This document shows positions 60,822-64,000 of a stretch of 64,000 bases of DNA, one piece after another (the first letter of the stretch is position 1; every line of letters begins with the position of its first letter). A program made the position numbers and the translations under genes. The stretch covers positions 1-64,000 of the forward strand of contig UQNE01000006.1 of the NCBI GenBank assembly GCA_900542355.1, read 5' to 3'. A model generated the notes under the pieces. The model had not been told where the DNA came from and searched no databases. It saw only the letters and a program-made list of their open reading frames with translations. Source of the DNA: an uncultured Bacteroidales bacterium. Its GTDB lineage: Bacteria; Bacteroidota; Bacteroidia; Bacteroidales; Paludibacteraceae.

Positions 60822-60859
60822 AAAAGAGGATGTCTACAATTTGTCAGACACCCTCTTTT
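60822..60859. terminator. Bidirectional terminator hairpin
   Basis: AAAAGAGGATGTCT (60822-60835) pairs with AGACACCCTCTTTT (60846-60859); the single odd position becomes a G-U pair on the minus strand. T-runs occur in both directions. It lies between the LRR gene and the convergent DUF354 gene. Confidence 0.75.
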
Positions 60860-60873
60860 TGTAATGCTCTTGT

Positions 60874-60971
60874 AGCCCCAAATATCAACTTTATAGCCCA
60901 ATATCTATATATATAGTCCTACATTATACAACCCAATATCTACATTATACAGCCCAATATACTTCTTTATG
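60874..60971. repeat. Imperfect tandem repeat of about 21 bp
   Basis: Units of the type AGCCCAATATCTACATTATAC repeat about four and a half times with substitutions and one shortened unit. Confidence 0.7.
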
Positions 60972-61009
60972 TTATGTAGCAAAATATCCTCTTTTTCTTA
61001 CATTTTGTT

Positions 61010-61130
61010 ACTTAGTTTTTGAGCCGATTTCATCGAATTCTTGTCGAGACCTTATCGAAACCTATCCCCTCAATCGCAATATAGCAAAATGCTACAAAAT
61101 TAACTAAAATACTATCAAAATATCAAATTC
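61010..61130. repeat. TCGA-unit interspersed repeat, copy F
   Basis: The core at 61021-61063 is GAGCCGATTTCATCGAATTC, TTGTCGAGACCTTATCGAAA. It begins with GAGCCGA as in copy B and has the same CAAAATGCTACAAAATT-type right flank. Confidence 0.8.
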
Positions 61131-61171
61131 ATTTTACCAATTCCAAAACCAAATACCCGATTCTTTTTCCC

Positions 61172-62296
61172 TCACTTAAACTGCCGCCAAAAATCGCTCC
61201 TGGCCTCTCGGCTCATATGCTTAGACTGCGGATAGTTTTCCACAAACCACACTTGATATGCTGTGTAGTCTATTTTATCTTGCAAGAGGTGTTGGCGGCG
61301 TGTGCCCCATTCTTGTTTCAGATTGTCTGCACCCAACGACAATAGTTCCTCTATTTTCTGAAACATCTGTTTCGACTGCTCGGGGCGAAAACCGTAAGTC
61401 AGTTGATAGGTATGTTCCTCTTCTTCCAAATAATGAATCCTTCCCACAAAAGTGTTGCAGCGTATGGCAGGCGTACCGAGAACGGCGGATTCGCTGGTCA
61501 TCGTCTGACTATCACCCACCAACATCGTGGCAAAATACATCAGCGAATGAGCTTTGTCGGGCGATACGCGCAACTGATACGGCTTAAATTCCTCGTCGAT
61601 ATTGCGCTCGGTTGTAATGAACACCTTGCCATACCGGCTCAACAACTCTACCAAACGCCGTTTATTCTCTATCGTCAGTCCCACTACACCCACATCGTGA
61701 TGTGCCTTAAAAGCATTGAATCGCAATACAAAATAAGGTTGCAATACACGCACTTGCCCATCGGCTTGCTTTTCGTAAGGTATGCCTGCATCATCAAGCA
61801 CCGACACATCGGGCGTGAAACGCGCAGGATAAAGGTATGCCAATTCGTGATACGCAGGATAATAAACAGTCTTTTTCGACTTGCGCGGAGTTCCCATAGG
61901 CGACAAAATCACATCGGCAAACGGGTGCGCATACTTAGCAAACAACGGCTCAACCGCATCATCATCATCGTCCAAGATAATACTCTTCATTCGACACATC
62001 TTACTTACATGCGCCAAGGTAACAGATGTACCTATGCTTAGTTGAATATGATTGCTAACTGCAATACGCCATACCTTCAAGTTGTAGATTAGTTGCTCTA
62101 CTCCTTTCATTACTAAGTTATCATACTTTTTCCCTAAGAAAATGTAAGGTATCTTATACAAATCGAGCAACTGCATGGCTGCAGGAATATCTTTTACGGT
62201 AACAATCACCCGATGCCCTTTGTCGGTCATCTCTTTGTAGAAGTTGCGTAACAAATGCACATGCGCCGGATGCGCTATGTCTATCAATATGTTCAT
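61172..62296 (-). CDS. DUF354 family glycosyltransferase-like protein
   Basis: Protein of 374 aa with a GT-B-like layout. The N-terminus MNILIDIAHPAHVHLLRNFY is the hallmark of DUF354. The donor-binding half includes GDSQTMTSESAVLGTPAIRC (about 258-277), which resembles the nucleotide-sugar site of UDP-GlcNAc 2-epimerase and MurG-type enzymes. No membrane span or signal is present. The run of five Asp (about 109-113) is notable. It is the last of three minus-strand glycan genes. The substrate is not known. Confidence 0.82.
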   Translation of the reverse strand: MNILIDIAHPAHVHLLRNFYKEMTDKGHRVIVTVKDIPAAMQLLDLYKIPYIFLGKKYDNLVMKGVEQLIYNLKVWRIAVSNHIQLSIGTSVTLAHVSKMCRMKSIILDDDDDAVEPLFAKYAHPFADVILSPMGTPRKSKKTVYYPAYHELAYLYPARFTPDVSVLDDAGIPYEKQADGQVRVLQPYFVLRFNAFKAHHDVGVVGLTIENKRRLVELLSRYGKVFITTERNIDEEFKPYQLRVSPDKAHSLMYFATMLVGDSQTMTSESAVLGTPAIRCNTFVGRIHYLEEEEHTYQLTYGFRPEQSKQMFQKIEELLSLGADNLKQEWGTRRQHLLQDKIDYTAYQVWFVENYPQSKHMSREARSDFWRQFK

Positions 62297-62319
62297 CTTT
62301 CAAATGTTATTTTATTGTC

Positions 62320-62420
62320 TATACTGAACAGAAATCACATGAATGTCATTTTTGTTAGTTATACTGAACAAAATTTGCACGAATGCGGTTTTTGTTGGTT
62401 ATACTGGACAAAGTTTTTAC
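62320..62420. repeat. 40-bp tandem repeat, two and a half copies
   Basis: ATACTGAACA or ATACTGGACA occurs at 62321, 62361 and 62401, exactly 40 bp apart. The unit continues with GCACGAATGCGGTTTTTGTT-like sequence. It lies just upstream of the DUF354 gene start. Confidence 0.85.
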
Positions 62421-62456
62421 TGTCTATTTATGCAATACTTTTCAACCTTGTCAATA

Positions 62457-62927
62457 TCACTTATCTATCTGTATATCTTTGATTTTGCGTGCAGGGTTGC
62501 CGACGACAATGGTATATGGCTCTACATCTTTTGTGACTACCGCTCCTGCGCCTACTACTGCCCCATCACCGATGGTAAGACCATTCAGGATTATCGCCCC
62601 TGCACCTATCCAACAATCATTACCTATTTTTACCCCCCCCATCCGACGAATCGGAATGTATTTACGAATACAAGAGCCGTTCGCATGAGAAACAAGCGTG
62701 ATTATCACATGAGGAGCAATAGAAACTCGGTCGCCAATCTCCAAGCAACCTCGGTTGTACACAAAGTTCTGCGTCACGGTCAAATCGCTTGCCACATACA
62801 CTTGATTGCCTACTCGATAACCTAAGTGGCGCATCGACCATATCCGCACAGGGTTGTACGGAAAATGTACTCCTACCTTATACAGCAACGCATTCTTGAT
62901 GCGAATCATCCATAGTGAGAGCGTCAT
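62457..62927 (-). CDS. Hexapeptide-repeat O-acetyltransferase (WcaF/colanic-type)
   Basis: Transfers an acetyl group from acetyl-CoA to a sugar during surface glycan assembly; trimeric cytosolic enzyme. The protein is 156 aa from the ATG at 62927; the longer open frame runs into the upstream gene. Left-handed beta-helix hexapeptides are clear ([18 protein letters not shown], then [20 protein letters not shown] and [17 protein letters not shown]), and the catalytic His lies in LVSHANGS. The ending [13 protein letters not shown] is typical. It follows the FemAB-like gene with a 2-base gap. Confidence 0.92.
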   Translation of the reverse strand: MTLSLWMIRIKNALLYKVGVHFPYNPVRIWSMRHLGYRVGNQVYVASDLTVTQNFVYNRGCLEIGDRVSIAPHVIITLVSHANGSCIRKYIPIRRMGGVKIGNDCWIGAGAIILNGLTIGDGAVVGAGAVVTKDVEPYTIVVGNPARKIKDIQIDK

Positions 62928-62929
62928 TG

Positions 62930-63934
62930 TTACTTTCTTTTTAACAGTTGAACACCGAGTTTTCCTAATGCGTATAAGAGCGGATGACAGATACATAGGA
63001 AACGCCCGTGTTCCACCTGTTCGCCGCCAAAGCGCGCCTTAAAATCTCGTACCCCGTATGCCTCATCAGGCTTGCCTGCGCCCATCATATCGAAGCGAGG
63101 GAAACCGTTTTCCGCAGCATAGCGAATACCCAAATAGGTGGCGTAGGACGAAGGGAAAATATGTTCATATAAATCATCCGCTCCACATACAAACCACTCA
63201 TACACCGCCTTACCGGGCAGACACACACATGCCGTTCCGCCAATGATATGCGATTGATACTCGGCGAGAAAGAAATGTCCGTTTGGTGTGTTGTACAACT
63301 GCTCGAAGAACGACCATGAGAACAAAGGTGTCTTCACTTTCATTTTATAGAGTCGCTGCAAAATACCGTAATACTCGCGCACCTGCTCAATGCTTGGCTG
63401 CGATACACTAACCACCCCTTCGCGCACTGCCGTTTTTATATTCCGCTTGCGACTTTTGCTTAAGTGCTGCTCTACAGCATCTACGCTCGTTGTTTCGATA
63501 TGAAAATTCAGATGGGGCTGATAGTCAAACCCTTGCGCACGGAAGACTTCTTTCCAACGGCTGTAATCATTGAAGTTGCGCAGTTCGATATATATGGCTT
63601 TGCGTTGCAGTTCATGCCGAGTGGCGAACAGCAACGCAGCAAGTGCATCATCGGAGATATGCTCATCAAGCAAGGCCCCGCCGATGATGATAGCACGGCG
63701 CGTAACAAACTGCTTGATAGCATTTTGTGTTCGAGTGATGTATCCCACTATCACACCTGTTAAGACTCCGTTCTCCTCTACTCCGAAAGCAAAGGGCGTC
63801 ATCTCCTGTGGCACTCGGCTGTAGAACAAGTACGCCTCACGCGTCTGAAACCATGTTGCCCATGCCGAGTGTTCCACCAACGCGTCCCATGCCCCGGGCA
63901 CAATAGCGTCATATCCGGTAAATACCTGTATCAT
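62930..63934 (-). CDS. FemAB/GNAT-like acyl- or aminoacyltransferase
   Basis: Protein of 334 aa with the double-GNAT layout of the FemAB and BioF2-like (Acetyltransf_6) families. The second half carries the characteristic [15 protein letters not shown] (about 160-174), [20 protein letters not shown] and [23 protein letters not shown], with [15 protein letters not shown] near the end. Related enzymes attach amino acids or acyl groups to glycans or to peptidoglycan bridges. It is 2 bases upstream of the acetyltransferase gene. The donor and acceptor are unknown. The start codon is at 63934 and the promoter lies beyond or in the last 66 bases. Confidence 0.85.
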   Translation of the reverse strand: MIQVFTGYDAIVPGAWDALVEHSAWATWFQTREAYLFYSRVPQEMTPFAFGVEENGVLTGVIVGYITRTQNAIKQFVTRRAIIIGGALLDEHISDDALAALLFATRHELQRKAIYIELRNFNDYSRWKEVFRAQGFDYQPHLNFHIETTSVDAVEQHLSKSRKRNIKTAVREGVVSVSQPSIEQVREYYGILQRLYKMKVKTPLFSWSFFEQLYNTPNGHFFLAEYQSHIIGGTACVCLPGKAVYEWFVCGADDLYEHIFPSSYATYLGIRYAAENGFPRFDMMGAGKPDEAYGVRDFKARFGGEQVEHGRFLCICHPLLYALGKLGVQLLKRK

Positions 63935-64000
63935 TGTAGGTTATCAAGTCCAAAAATTCGATAGGTAGGTTATTCCTATTAGGTATCGATTATTTCAATA

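Larger units (their letters stand above)
60585..61171. other. Convergent intergenic region with terminator and repeats
   Basis: No gene in 587 bp. It has a bidirectional terminator (60822-60859), an imperfect tandem array of about 21 bp (60874-60971) and TCGA-type repeat copy F (61010-61130). A CCAATCCATTTTGCCGATTG / CCAATCGGCAAAAT inverted repeat occurs at about 60696-60746. Confidence 0.7.

Noticed and set aside
1..64000. tRNA or rRNA genes in the gaps
   Set aside because: No cloverleaf with GTTCRA-type T-arm or rRNA-like conserved block was found in any intergenic region by reading; a tRNAscan run would confirm.

Overview
The window reads as chromosomal DNA of a member of the order Bacteroidales (phylum Bacteroidota). 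The evidence is the recurring TTTG-N19/20-TAnnTTTG promoters, the near absence of Shine-Dalgarno sites, a TonB receptor paired with a surface lipoprotein, a fused RibBA, a polysaccharide lyase resembling family PL9, a BspA-type leucine-rich repeat protein and a DUF7033-type deacetylase. Family and genus cannot be decided from this sequence. I see no rRNA, tRNA, CRISPR array, prophage or intact insertion sequence.

Layout. 0.1-5.8 kb holds cdsA, a small acidic protein with an interlocked divergent promoter, an LpxL-type acyltransferase, a GT2 glycosyltransferase, an HD phosphohydrolase and a TraB/GumN-like secreted protein that has lost its histidine motifs. 6.3-11.4 kb is a TetR-controlled lipid module: acyl-CoA synthetase, an SDR resembling retinol or long-chain alcohol dehydrogenases, and a family-3 aldehyde dehydrogenase. 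11.6-25.4 kb is on the minus strand: CE1-type esterase, frameshifted mntP, def, yqgF/ruvX, TPR protein, gyrA, an SDR, a Ser/Thr/Arg repeat protein, ribBA, lptG-like permease and cdd. 25.8-31.5 kb holds an S1/P1 nuclease and a TonB receptor plus lipoprotein pair. 32.2-36.2 kb (minus) holds a 55-aa membrane protein, a small secreted protein, a Nudix hydrolase, a MATE exporter and a sugar MFS transporter. recQ follows at 36.5-38.7 kb.

38.9-49.5 kb is a seven-gene run with overlaps or gaps of a few bases: rimO, an HU protein, an HU-transmembrane-LysM fusion, uvrA, a CapD/WbpM-type dehydratase, a WecA-like phosphosugar transferase and an ABC-F ATPase. 49.6-60.6 kb is a second co-directional run: deacetylase, GT4-HAD fusion, UbiA-like membrane protein, EptA-like transferase, PL9-like lyase, L-cysteine desulfidase-like enzyme and LRR protein. 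The window closes with three minus-strand glycan genes: a DUF354 protein, a hexapeptide acetyltransferase and a FemAB/GNAT-like enzyme. Envelope and exopolysaccharide building is the main theme of the right half.

The most unusual content is the HU-TM-LysM protein, which looks built to link DNA to peptidoglycan, and a rich set of intergenic repeats. These include a six-copy element built from TCGA-centred units, an AT-rich family seen at six loci, and several short tandem arrays, one of them a 9-bp CTAG minisatellite directly upstream of the lptG-like gene.
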